Notes: generated from the sequence alone by a model not told the origin. Shown: positions 1-6,069, counted from the stretch's first letter. The stretch: DNA of 7,821 nucleotides from Candidatus Kaiserbacteria bacterium (GCA_002401495.1 NVTG01000058.1:1-7821); one strand, 5' to 3'. Program-made: numbers and translations.

Positions 1-15
1 CTGTAATTGTTTAAA
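1..15 (-). repeat. Copy 1 of a 15-bp repeat in the 3' flank of the Lol permease
   Basis: Read on the minus strand this is TTTAAACAATTACAG, an exact match to 3720-3734 on the plus strand. It starts 19 nt after the Lol permease stop codon. The match runs to the first base of the window, so the true repeat may be longer. Confidence 0.6.
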
Positions 16-34
16 GTCGAATCCTCTCTGTAAA

Positions 35-1270
35 TCAACCTCTTCCACGCAATGCATCGGCAGGCAAAATGCGAGAAAGTTTGCGAGAGGGATACCACGA
101 TGCCAGCAATGATATCAAGATCGCGCCCAGTGCAACCGCCGCAACAAACTTGAAGTCGACATACGCCGGAATACTTGAGTCGTAATAAATACTCGGTAGA
201 ATGTTAAGCGGATTTTTCTCAATGTAAAATGCCACCAATGTGCCAAACAATAATCCTCCGCCCATACCCATCCCGGAAAGAAGTATTCCTAAGTAGGTAA
301 ACGTTTTTCTGGTTTGCTGCGCCGAAAGGCCGAGCGACATCAGCAAGCCAAACTCACGTCGTTTTTGTGCTGAAAGTAAAATTAGCACGGTGATAATAGA
401 GAAACTTGCAATCACTGCACTGAGGCCGAGAAAGACTCCGATCAGAATTTTTTCCATCGCAAGCGCACGAAACAACGATGAATTGCGATCTTTCCACGAC
501 TCGACCTCAAACCCCGCGGCCGTGATTTCCTTTTTAAACTCTGGGAAAGTCATTGGATCCGGAAGCTGAATTTCAATTCCCTTTTGCAAACTTGCAGCCC
601 CACCCTGTACAAAACGTCGCAGTACTTCGCCTTTAAGATAGAAAAATGTATTACTATCCACCTCAGAAACATAGCTCGAAAGAAATCCCTTAACTGTAGC
701 TTTAGTGAATTCAGGAGCCTGCCCCGGAGGCGCAAGCAGCCCCTCTGGTTTAAGTAATGTCACCTCGTCATCTTCAAAAACGCGCAAAACCCGAGCCAGT
801 CCCATACCCATAATAATTTGATCGCGACCAGGTAAAGTGACATCTATATCGCTGTCGTTGCCTTCTTCACCACGACTTTGCCAAACGAGATATCGCAGAA
901 CCCGTTCGAGGGCATCGGCGTCGAGCCCTTTTGCCTGGGCCCCACTGAAGTAGCCCTCAGTAGTTTTGACGATGACATCCTGTTGCTCAAACTCGAAAAT
1001 CCGAAGCTCTGGGTTGCGAGCAAGAAAGTCTGGACTCCAGGCGTGCCATTGATTTTCATTCTCTAAATTTTTGTAAGTGATGACAAGGTGGGGCTCTAGC
1101 GCAAGCAATCGATCTTGAATGGAGCGGTTGAAACCGTTCATTACGCTCATAACCAGAATCAGTGAAAAAACGCCAAGACCGATACCGGCCACACAGAGCC
1201 ATGAAATCACACGAATCAACGCTCCTGAGCGTTTTGAAAATAAGAAGCGCTTAAATAGCCACCAAGTCAT
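35..1270 (-). CDS. lolC: LolC/LolE-family lipoprotein-releasing ABC permease
   Basis: This 411-residue inner-membrane protein matches the LolC/LolE family in length and layout. LolCDE extracts lipoproteins from the inner membrane and passes them to LolA. A cytoplasmic N-terminus with the family-typical 'FLFSKRSGALIRVISWL' is followed by TM1 (about 22-44) ending in 'LVMSVMNGFNRSIQDRLL'. A large periplasmic domain spans about 45-272, then come three C-terminal TM segments (about 273-299, 325-349, 373-392) of the FtsX-like permease domain. 'LSAQKRREFGLLMSLG' (299-314) is the typical cytoplasmic coupling stretch, and the C-terminus 'SWYPSRKLSRILPADALRG' is family-typical. The ATG is preceded only by a weak AAGAA. 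It lies 19 nt after the small barrel gene, so the two are probably co-transcribed. No lolD partner is in the window; it could lie beyond the left edge. LolC and LolE cannot be told apart by eye, so the symbol is a family label. Confidence 0.9.
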   Translation of the reverse strand: MTWWLFKRFLFSKRSGALIRVISWLCVAGIGLGVFSLILVMSVMNGFNRSIQDRLLALEPHLVITYKNLENENQWHAWSPDFLARNPELRIFEFEQQDVIVKTTEGYFSGAQAKGLDADALERVLRYLVWQSRGEEGNDSDIDVTLPGRDQIIMGMGLARVLRVFEDDEVTLLKPEGLLAPPGQAPEFTKATVKGFLSSYVSEVDSNTFFYLKGEVLRRFVQGGAASLQKGIEIQLPDPMTFPEFKKEITAAGFEVESWKDRNSSLFRALAMEKILIGVFLGLSAVIASFSIITVLILLSAQKRREFGLLMSLGLSAQQTRKTFTYLGILLSGMGMGGGLLFGTLVAFYIEKNPLNILPSIYYDSSIPAYVDFKFVAAVALGAILISLLASWYPSRKLSRILPADALRGRG

Positions 1271-1289
1271 TTCTTATATATATGCGAGA

Positions 1290-1865
1290 TCAGTTGAATT
1301 GGAAGGGAAAACTCACCGAAACAGCAGCGGTCTCGCCCTCAATGATTGGATCTAGCTCAGTCTCGGTACCATCTGCAGCCGTTTGCTTGTTGAGCGTTTG
1401 GATGAAAACATCAAAGTTCGCACGAATTTTCTGCCCAACTTTTAAGCTCAGACCTACGCGAAATGCGGTTCCAGAAACGACCGTGCTTGTTCCAGCTGTG
1501 GTCATGTCATGCGACGGAAAGTAACTGGCAGAAACCCGAATGATATCAGAATCTCCGCCGACAATTCCCCCCAGGAAGCTGGTCGAATTCTCAGTCTCAG
1601 TCGTACCAAAAGAGAGGTCCTTAAAAGTATATGGCCCACCGCGAAAGTACTCGCCACCGACAAACCATCTTTTTCCAAAAAAATAGCCTCCCCGTACCCC
1701 CAGATGGAACCAGTTCGCCGTATCCTTGGTCACGAAACCTGCTGAGTCCTCTTGTTTCTGTTCGAATTTACTGAGGCCAACGTAAGGCTCAAGAAAAAGG
1801 CTGGCTTGAGATGTCAAACTCCAGCAAAAAACTAGCAGTGAAATAATCAAAATGTGTATTCGCAT
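1290..1865 (-). CDS. Small outer-membrane beta-barrel protein
   Basis: This 191-residue exported protein probably forms a small outer-membrane barrel. A clear signal peptide (1-21, 'MRIHILIISLLVFCWSLTSQA', cleavage after SQA) leads into 'SLFLEPYVGLSKFEQ', a typical first barrel strand. The rest alternates polar and aromatic/aliphatic residues with glycine-rich turns, for example 'FHLGVRGGYFFGKRWFVGGE' (53-72), and ends in strand-like 'AVSVSFPFQFN'. No specific family is recognised; an OmpW/OmpA-like 8-strand barrel is possible. The frame is open upstream to 1964, but the ATG at 1865 is the only start that puts the signal peptide at the N-terminus. It has no Shine-Dalgarno sequence, and a good promoter places transcription start almost on the ATG, so the mRNA may be leaderless. 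The gene is followed by the Lol permease and diverges from the FadL-like gene. Confidence 0.8.
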   Translation of the reverse strand: MRIHILIISLLVFCWSLTSQASLFLEPYVGLSKFEQKQEDSAGFVTKDTANWFHLGVRGGYFFGKRWFVGGEYFRGGPYTFKDLSFGTTETENSTSFLGGIVGGDSDIIRVSASYFPSHDMTTAGTSTVVSGTAFRVGLSLKVGQKIRANFDVFIQTLNKQTAADGTETELDPIIEGETAAVSVSFPFQFN

Positions 1866-1871
1866 CTGACC

Positions 1872-1900
1872 ATTATCGCTATATCTACTCTCGCTGGCAA
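1872..1900 (-). promoter_or_regulatory. Sigma70-type promoter for the small barrel gene (leaderless start predicted)
   Basis: On the minus strand TTGCCA (1900-1895) and GATAAT (1877-1872) are separated by exactly 17 bp. Each hexamer matches 5 of 6 bases of the TTGACA/TATAAT consensus. The -10 ends only 6 bp before the ATG at 1865, so a start 7 nt downstream of it would coincide with that ATG. This fits the lack of a ribosome-binding site. Promoter identity is inference from consensus and spacing. Confidence 0.5.
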
Positions 1901-1930
1901 TAATCATTGAAGCGATGGCCAGTTCTCCAT

Positions 1931-1934
1931 AGGA
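1931..1934 (+). promoter_or_regulatory. Ribosome-binding site deciding the FadL-like start
   Basis: AGGA lies 8 nt before the ATG at 1943. It selects this Met, which opens a signal peptide, over the in-frame TTG at 1907, which would add 12 residues (reading KRWPVLHRIFA after the initiator) in front of the signal peptide. Confidence 0.6.
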
Positions 1935-1942
1935 TATTTGCA

Positions 1943-3028
1943 ATGAAACATTTTCTTTTGGCACAGATTTTAGCCAGCTTTTTCAGTAGTGCACAGAGCC
2001 AAGCGCAAACCGCAGCTCACGGTGCCTACACGCTCTTTCCACAGGGTTCAATTCGTGTCATCGGAATGGGTGGAGCATTTGCCGCGCTGAGTGATGATGC
2101 CTCGGGAATGCTTTTCAACCCGGCAGGGATGGCACAAGGCAAATGGAAATACGACTTTGGTGCAGCGACAATTCAGGTGGACAACATAATTGGTGCCGAC
2201 TCGGAAGCCGTCACAGATATTAACCAAAAATACACCGTACAATTTTATACGGCGGCAGCAAAAGTCAGCAAAAATGTGGTTATCGGCATCGGCTACTCTT
2301 CTCCGTTCAAACTAGAAGCGGGCAATGTCGACTCGAGTTTCCAGCAGGAGCTCAGCCTGCAAAGTCTCGATTTATCCCTTTCAGTGAGCTTCGGCAAAAT
2401 CAGCCTGGGCGCAACAGGACACTACGAACAGTCGACCCTGAGGTTTCGCGACGACACCGTATCCATTGCACTCATCGAAGAAAAAAATACGATCATTTAC
2501 CCTACCCTCGGCGTCAGTTTTCGTGAAAAAAAAGGCGGCTTTGGAATCTCCTATGTCCCAAAGCGAACCCATGACATTGATGAATCTGTAAATAGCGCAA
2601 ACTTTGGTTCGTTTTGGTTTCGTGACGTTCAAATTCCCGGTAAAGTCACCGTTGGCGCATTTTTCTATGCCCGCGAAAACCTTCTCATCGTCGTAGACCT
2701 CGACTTAGTTGAGGCTCCAGACAACGCCATCGTAGCTGGAACAGGAACCAATTCCGCAGCCGATGGAACCGCACTACTCGAACAAAAACGTTCCGTTTTA
2801 CACGGAGGCATTGAGTACCTGTTTCTTAAAAATAGTAGCGCTGAAGTTCGCATGCTCGCTGGCGGCTATGAGGAGCCAACTCTCATCGAAGGCGACAAGA
2901 CACGGCTGCATTTGACGCTTGGACTCGAAGTGCGACTCGGCCCCGTCGTACTTGGTGTTTCTTATGACCAAGCCAAAAATTTTCAAAACACTGCCGCTGG
3001 CTTAAGCTTGAGTTTGGGAGACATTTGA
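1943..3028 (+). CDS. FadL/OmpP1-like outer-membrane transport protein
   Basis: This 361-residue exported barrel protein is likely a channel for hydrophobic compounds or a related PorV-type protein in the outer membrane. Residues 1-21 are a signal peptide ('MKHFLLAQILASFFSSAQSQA'). The mature N-terminus carries the family hallmark 'RVIGMGGAFAALSDDASGML' followed by FNPAGMA (38-64), which resembles the 'GmGgAfvAladdasAlffNPAGLA' segment of the FadL/OmpP1/TodX group. Beyond that come many short amphipathic strands, for example 'VVIGIGYSSPF', 'ISLGATGHYEQS' and 'VVLGVSYDQAKNF', ending in 'AAGLSLSLGDI'. The length is somewhat under the 400-plus residues usual for FadL. The start is set by an AGGA site. 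The stop overlaps the Nudix start (TGATG), so the two are translationally coupled. No substrate can be assigned. Confidence 0.75.
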   Translation: MKHFLLAQILASFFSSAQSQAQTAAHGAYTLFPQGSIRVIGMGGAFAALSDDASGMLFNPAGMAQGKWKYDFGAATIQVDNIIGADSEAVTDINQKYTVQFYTAAAKVSKNVVIGIGYSSPFKLEAGNVDSSFQQELSLQSLDLSLSVSFGKISLGATGHYEQSTLRFRDDTVSIALIEEKNTIIYPTLGVSFREKKGGFGISYVPKRTHDIDESVNSANFGSFWFRDVQIPGKVTVGAFFYARENLLIVVDLDLVEAPDNAIVAGTGTNSAADGTALLEQKRSVLHGGIEYLFLKNSSAEVRMLAGGYEEPTLIEGDKTRLHLTLGLEVRLGPVVLGVSYDQAKNFQNTAAGLSLSLGDI

Positions 3029-3708
3029 TGTCTACCACAAAACTTCAGGTGGGCTTTAAGTCGTTATTAAAAAAAGCGCTGCAGTCACCTATCAAAAAAA
3101 TTTCTCTGAATACCGAACCAGATTATGCGGCCGTCTCAATCGTCTTTCAACAAGCGGCAAACCAAAATTTACGTTTTTTAATGATCCGTAGGGCGATTAA
3201 CGACTCCGACCCGTGGTCTGGACAAATGGCTTTTCCCGGAGGCAAAAAAGAGTCGAGCGATATAAATCTCGATGCAACAGTGGTTAGAGAAACACGTGAA
3301 GAGGTCGGTCTTGACCTTCTGAAGACAGCTGACTGTTTTGGCAGGCTCGATGAAATTCAGGGACGCACATCCGGAGCTAAAATCCCGTTGATCATTGCAC
3401 CTTACGTGTACTGGATCGATGAAACGCCCGAATTTATCTTAGACCCAGAAGAGGTTCACTCAACCACATGGGTTAATTTTAGCCACTGTTTGAAAACCGA
3501 GTCACATCGCAACCACAAGATTCGCTTCCAAGATAATGACATTGACCTTCCATGTATTGAACACTCGCCTGTGCCAATTTGGGGTATCAGTTATTTAATG
3601 TTAAAAAATCTCACGGATCTAGTTTTTGCTCTGACAGATGTTGGTGAATTTGTGAAATCTCTCGGAGGAGATTATCTGCAACCTTGGCGACCTTACCCGG
3701 TTCATTAA
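3028..3708 (+). CDS. Nudix hydrolase, CoA-pyrophosphatase-like
   Basis: This 226-residue cytosolic hydrolase probably cleaves a nucleoside diphosphate linked to another moiety, with CoA or a CoA derivative the likeliest substrate. 'WSGQMAFPGGKKESSD' (63-78) and 'RETREEVGLDL' (87-97) form a Nudix box with the metal-binding REx2EE. The spacing from the second Gly to Arg is one residue longer than in the generic box, and D78 sits where most Nudix proteins have Glu. Both traits are shared with the NudL/NUDT7-type CoA diphosphatases. The 'LR' of the classical CoA motif is missing (here 'LMIRRAINDSDPWSGQ'), so substrate remains uncertain. ATG at 3028 is chosen over the TTG at 3025 because GGGAG (3016-3020) is 7 nt from the ATG. 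It overlaps the FadL-like stop by one base. Confidence 0.82.
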   Translation: MSTTKLQVGFKSLLKKALQSPIKKISLNTEPDYAAVSIVFQQAANQNLRFLMIRRAINDSDPWSGQMAFPGGKKESSDINLDATVVRETREEVGLDLLKTADCFGRLDEIQGRTSGAKIPLIIAPYVYWIDETPEFILDPEEVHSTTWVNFSHCLKTESHRNHKIRFQDNDIDLPCIEHSPVPIWGISYLMLKNLTDLVFALTDVGEFVKSLGGDYLQPWRPYPVH

Positions 3709-3719
3709 GAAAATTAAGT

Positions 3720-3734
3720 TTTAAACAATTACAG
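3720..3734 (+). repeat. Copy 2 of the 15-bp repeat in the 3' flank of the Nudix gene
   Basis: TTTAAACAATTACAG starts 11 nt after the Nudix stop. Relative to the preceding gene it has the same orientation as the copy at 1-15. It is followed at once by GTTGT-CT-ACAAC (3734-3745) and then by the long hairpin, so the 15-mer may be the edge of a larger repeated intergenic element. Confidence 0.6.
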
Positions 3735-3749
3735 TTGTCTACAACCCGA

Positions 3750-3815
3750 GAGTGCGACGTTGGCATACCGCATCTGACCGAGATTCGAATTGCGCGTTGT
3801 ACCGACGTCGCACTC
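3750..3815. repeat. Long intergenic hairpin between convergent genes
   Basis: GAGTGCGACGT (3750-3760) is perfectly complementary to ACGTCGCACTC (3805-3815). A G-U pair and two G-C pairs extend the stem to 14 bp (3750-3763 with 3802-3815). The 38-nt apical part can form a further short stem, CGCA (3769-3772) with TGCG (3791-3794), and contains the palindrome ATTCGAAT (3783-3790). No T-run follows on the plus strand, so it is not a canonical intrinsic terminator in that direction. It lies in the 165-bp gap between the convergent Nudix and mla-operon ends. It could be a bidirectional transcription stop or mRNA 3'-end protector, a REP-like element, or a small structured RNA. The sequence alone does not choose between these. 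Confidence 0.6.
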
Positions 3816-3873
3816 AGGGGCCAGAGATGTTTGAAATTGGCGAGAGAGGAAAAAGAAAAAAACTCAGACTATT

Positions 3874-4410
3874 TTACGAATTGAACCACTTTTTAAATTT
3901 TTTCCAAATACCCTTTTTCGGATCTCTACCTTCTTCCTTGCCAAAGCGTTGGCAAAATTCATCGGCTTCCATATTGCTCATCGTTCGATTTTGGCGAAAG
4001 TTTTCAATCAGGGCCTGCCTCTCATTGTCCTTGATTCGATGGGCGTGCTTCAACAGTGAAATCGCTTGAGCAATCGATATTTTCATAGGCTTTGAGTCGT
4101 AAACAAATGTTTCCTCTTCCGAATTATTCGTTTCACCTTCGGTCTCAATTTTCAGCCCTGTTTTAATGCCGTCGAGAATATTCCATTCCACTATCTGGCC
4201 GCAGAAATTCAGCTGTTGTTTGATCACATTATTTCTTTTATCCAACCAAAAGAATACATCGACTTCTTTGCTCGAGTGAAACCAGCGACTCACTAGCGAT
4301 TCTGAATCCGCCTCGATCACGTCGGCAGCAATTTCTTGTAACGTCTCGCCTATCTTATCAAGAAAAATTAAATCGGGAGTCACCCCCTCATCTTTTACAG
4401 ACTCAGTCAC
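3874..4410 (-). CDS. Uncharacterised protein, last gene of the mla operon
   Basis: I do not recognise this 178-residue protein. It has no signal peptide or membrane segment. The N-terminal half (about 10-90) looks like a small folded domain of mixed helix and strand ('EVDVFFWLDKRNNVIKQQL', 'GQIVEWNILDGIKTGLKIE'). An acidic linker (89-101, 'TEGETNNSEEETF') follows, then a helical segment (109-155) rich in charged residues, and a basic aromatic tail 'KKGIWKKFKKWFNS' (165-178) that could be a membrane-binding or docking helix. The GTG at 4410 is chosen because GAGGAAG lies 7 nt upstream and the start then overlaps the mlaD stop by only 8 nt. The ATG at 4455 would add 15 residues and overlap mlaD by 53 nt, with its nearest AGGAG about 17 nt away. 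The tight coupling implies a role with MlaEFD, possibly in place of an absent MlaB or MlaC, but that is inference. Confidence 0.75.
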   Translation of the reverse strand: MTESVKDEGVTPDLIFLDKIGETLQEIAADVIEADSESLVSRWFHSSKEVDVFFWLDKRNNVIKQQLNFCGQIVEWNILDGIKTGLKIETEGETNNSEEETFVYDSKPMKISIAQAISLLKHAHRIKDNERQALIENFRQNRTMSNMEADEFCQRFGKEEGRDPKKGIWKKFKKWFNS

Positions 4411-5359
4411 TAGCAGGCTTCCTCTTTGACTCTTCCGAACGAATATCCTCGGCATGACTTTTAATAATCCAGCTCCTTTGTAGAGCCTTCATCATCACAA
4501 CGGCTTCATCTACCGCCTCTACAAGTCTTTTACTGGTGCGCGGCAGGTCCGGAGCAACGGCTGCCACTGCCGGCAACACCTTTTTCATTTCATGCGTGAT
4601 CAGCACAAGGTCTTCGAGAGACTTAGCCATATTTACCGCCACAGCTGGGCCGTATTTCGCAATATCCGAGAAGTGTGGTTTGAGTTCATCTGTTGCAATC
4701 GCCAGGCTTCCAATCAACCGGCTAACTTTTTTGTCCCGGTTCAGAGAGCGCGACAGTTGAGTCACATTTTTTGACATTTCATTCATGTTTCTCACCAAAT
4801 GATTGATATCGTCCAAGGTATCGATCAGCGCCTTGAAACGTTTTTTATCTGAGAACGCATCCATCAAAACCTTCAGATTCTCGGTTAGCTGGCTCATTGA
4901 CTTTAAGTACCCACCAAGCTGTTTTCCACTGATCAGCTCCATTAAATCCAGGCTGTCGACAACAGTCAGCTCCGATCCTCTCTTGGCAATGACGGCATCT
5001 TTATCGCCGACGCCAATGTCCATCACTTTTTCACCAATGACAAAAGGCCTCACCAGCTGAACCACACTGTTTTGTTTAATCTTTCCATGAAATTTTTCAA
5101 GCACAACAAAACGAACACGAACACTATTATCAGACAATAGCTCCACATCGGTCACTGAGCCTGCCCGTAATCCTGAAATTTGCACCTTCGTCCCGACATG
5201 TAACCCCTCTGCCGAAGAGAACGTCGCATGAAAAGGAACTTTTGATGAGAACCACCCTTTTTTATAGGCGACGGAGACCGAGGCAGCAACAGCTCCTCCG
5301 AGCGCTCCAAGAACAAACAAGCCCGCCACTCTTTCAAAAAGATTAAATTTCACCTTCAC
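4403..5359 (-). CDS. mlaD: MlaD-like MCE-domain phospholipid-transport protein
   Basis: This 318-residue protein is the substrate-binding MCE subunit of an Mla-type ABC system: anchored in the inner membrane with its body in the periplasm, where MCE proteins form hexameric rings carrying phospholipid. One N-terminal TM anchor (about 9-32) is followed by an MCE domain (about 41-118) with typical elements 'ATFSSAEGLHVGTKVQISGL' (45-64), 'AGSVTDVELLSDNSVRVRF' and 'RPFVIGEKVMDIGVGD'. A long predicted helical and coiled-coil region (about 130-300) includes 'LDDINHLVRNMNEMSKNVTQ'. E. coli MlaD is about 180 residues, so this extended helical form is nearer to longer MCE proteins such as Mce or TGD2 types. 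The start is a GTG overlapping the mlaF stop as GTGA (4 nt), with AGAGGGG 10 nt upstream. The last 8 nt overlap the next gene. Confidence 0.9.
   Translation of the reverse strand: MKVKFNLFERVAGLFVLGALGGAVAASVSVAYKKGWFSSKVPFHATFSSAEGLHVGTKVQISGLRAGSVTDVELLSDNSVRVRFVVLEKFHGKIKQNSVVQLVRPFVIGEKVMDIGVGDKDAVIAKRGSELTVVDSLDLMELISGKQLGGYLKSMSQLTENLKVLMDAFSDKKRFKALIDTLDDINHLVRNMNEMSKNVTQLSRSLNRDKKVSRLIGSLAIATDELKPHFSDIAKYGPAVAVNMAKSLEDLVLITHEMKKVLPAVAAVAPDLPRTSKRLVEAVDEAVVMMKALQRSWIIKSHAEDIRSEESKRKPASD
4418..4424 (-). promoter_or_regulatory. Ribosome-binding site supporting the GTG start at 4410
   Basis: GAGGAAG on the minus strand sits 7 nt before the GTG, within the mlaD 3' end. It is the best-placed Shine-Dalgarno sequence for the last operon gene and favours the GTG over the upstream ATG at 4455. 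Confidence 0.55.
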
Positions 5360-6069
5360 GCAGCCACCACCCCTCTCATCGCTTGGTCACCAAAAACTTT
5401 CTTTCCGACAACTTTGACACCCAGACAGTCCAACTTACTGACAAAAAACTCATTCTGTGTGGCCACAAAAACATGTTTTAACCAACCATCTCGGCGCCCT
5501 TCCATTATTAGCGCCTGTAAAACTTCAACTGCCGAAGGGTCCAACCCTTCTGTTGGGTTATCGAGCAATAGAAATTCCGGTCGCAGTGAAAATGCTCGCG
5601 CCACACAAGTGGCCCTACGCATTGCGCCTCGGACCATCGCTGGCCGGGTGTTGGCTCCATCGGTCAATCCAAATCTCGAGATCAAACTCTCCACCCACTC
5701 TAAATTTTCTTTTTGCTGAGGAGAACTATGGTAATGAACTGGCAATGATAAATTTTCACGTAACGTTCGATTACTTAGCAGCCCACCAAAGTCCATTGAA
5801 TATCCGGTTTTTATGCGATAAGGCATGAATTCAGCGAAACTCGCTCTACTGACATCGAGGTCATTTACAAAATAACTACCATCTCGAGCCACAACAACTC
5901 CGGCAAGTAGACGAATCAAAGTCGACTTCCCACTGCCTCCATCTCCGTTGATCCAAACATTTGCGTTCAATGGGAAGTCATAATCTACCGAGTCCAGAAT
6001 CAATTCGCCACCATCGTAGGCAAAATCAATCTGCCTAAAACTGAGTTTTTCAATAGATGCCTCAGCCAT
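5356..6069 (-). CDS. mlaF: MlaF-like ABC ATPase with degenerate catalytic motifs
   Basis: This 237-residue protein has the fold and position of the MlaF nucleotide-binding subunit, which normally drives MlaE in the cytoplasm. Intact elements are the A-loop Tyr18 (FAYDGG), Walker A 'GDGGSGKST' (42-50), the Walker B Asp170 (FLLLD) and the D-loop GLDP (175-178). Four catalytic positions differ from the ABC consensus: Q-loop Gln is Asp93 (GYSMDFGG, usual GxxFQxG), the signature LSGGM/Q is VRGAM (146-150, Ser to Arg147), the catalytic Glu after Walker B is Asn171 (DNPTEGLDP, usual DEPTSGLDP), and the H-loop His is Gln205 (VATQNE, usual VTHD). The frame is open and coupled on both sides (TAATG with mlaE, GTGA with mlaD) and has a good GGGAG site 7 nt before its ATG, so it is not a pseudogene by any nucleotide sign. 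It may bind ATP without normal hydrolysis. Confidence 0.88.
   Translation of the reverse strand: MAEASIEKLSFRQIDFAYDGGELILDSVDYDFPLNANVWINGDGGSGKSTLIRLLAGVVVARDGSYFVNDLDVSRASFAEFMPYRIKTGYSMDFGGLLSNRTLRENLSLPVHYHSSPQQKENLEWVESLISRFGLTDGANTRPAMVRGAMRRATCVARAFSLRPEFLLLDNPTEGLDPSAVEVLQALIMEGRRDGWLKHVFVATQNEFFVSKLDCLGVKVVGKKVFGDQAMRGVVAA
5370..5376 (-). promoter_or_regulatory. Ribosome-binding site for the mlaD GTG start
   Basis: AGAGGGG on the minus strand lies 10 nt before the GTG at 5359, inside the mlaF 3' end. It supports the unusual GTG start; no in-frame ATG precedes the TM anchor closely enough to replace it. Confidence 0.5.

Noticed and set aside
3734..3745. GTTGTCTACAAC as a dif-like or operator site
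   Set aside because: It has only 5-bp arms around CT and no resemblance to the 28-bp XerCD site; no recombinase or regulator is nearby.
3717..3830. Possible integron attC site around the hairpin
   Set aside because: No paired RYYYAAC and GTTRRRY core sites flank the stem, and no integrase or cassette array is present.
3846..3873. T-rich run (minus strand TTTTTTTCTTTTT) as an intrinsic terminator of the mla operon
   Set aside because: No GC-rich stem precedes the tract, so a Rho-independent terminator cannot be supported, although the tract may still aid termination.
3752..4069. Plus-strand open frame of 105 codons running through the hairpin into the last mla-operon gene
   Set aside because: It is antisense to a better-supported gene, has a poor start, and its composition (RRWHTASDRDSNCALYRRR) is typical of a non-coding frame.
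4411..4455. Upstream ATG at 4455 as the start of the last mla-operon gene
   Set aside because: It overlaps mlaD by 53 nt and its nearest AGGAG is about 17 nt away, whereas the GTG at 4410 has GAGGAAG at 7 nt. It remains a possible alternative.
5356..6069. mlaF as a pseudogene
   Set aside because: The full-length frame, good Shine-Dalgarno, intact Walker A and coupled overlaps on both sides argue against decay. The altered motifs are reported as a finding instead.
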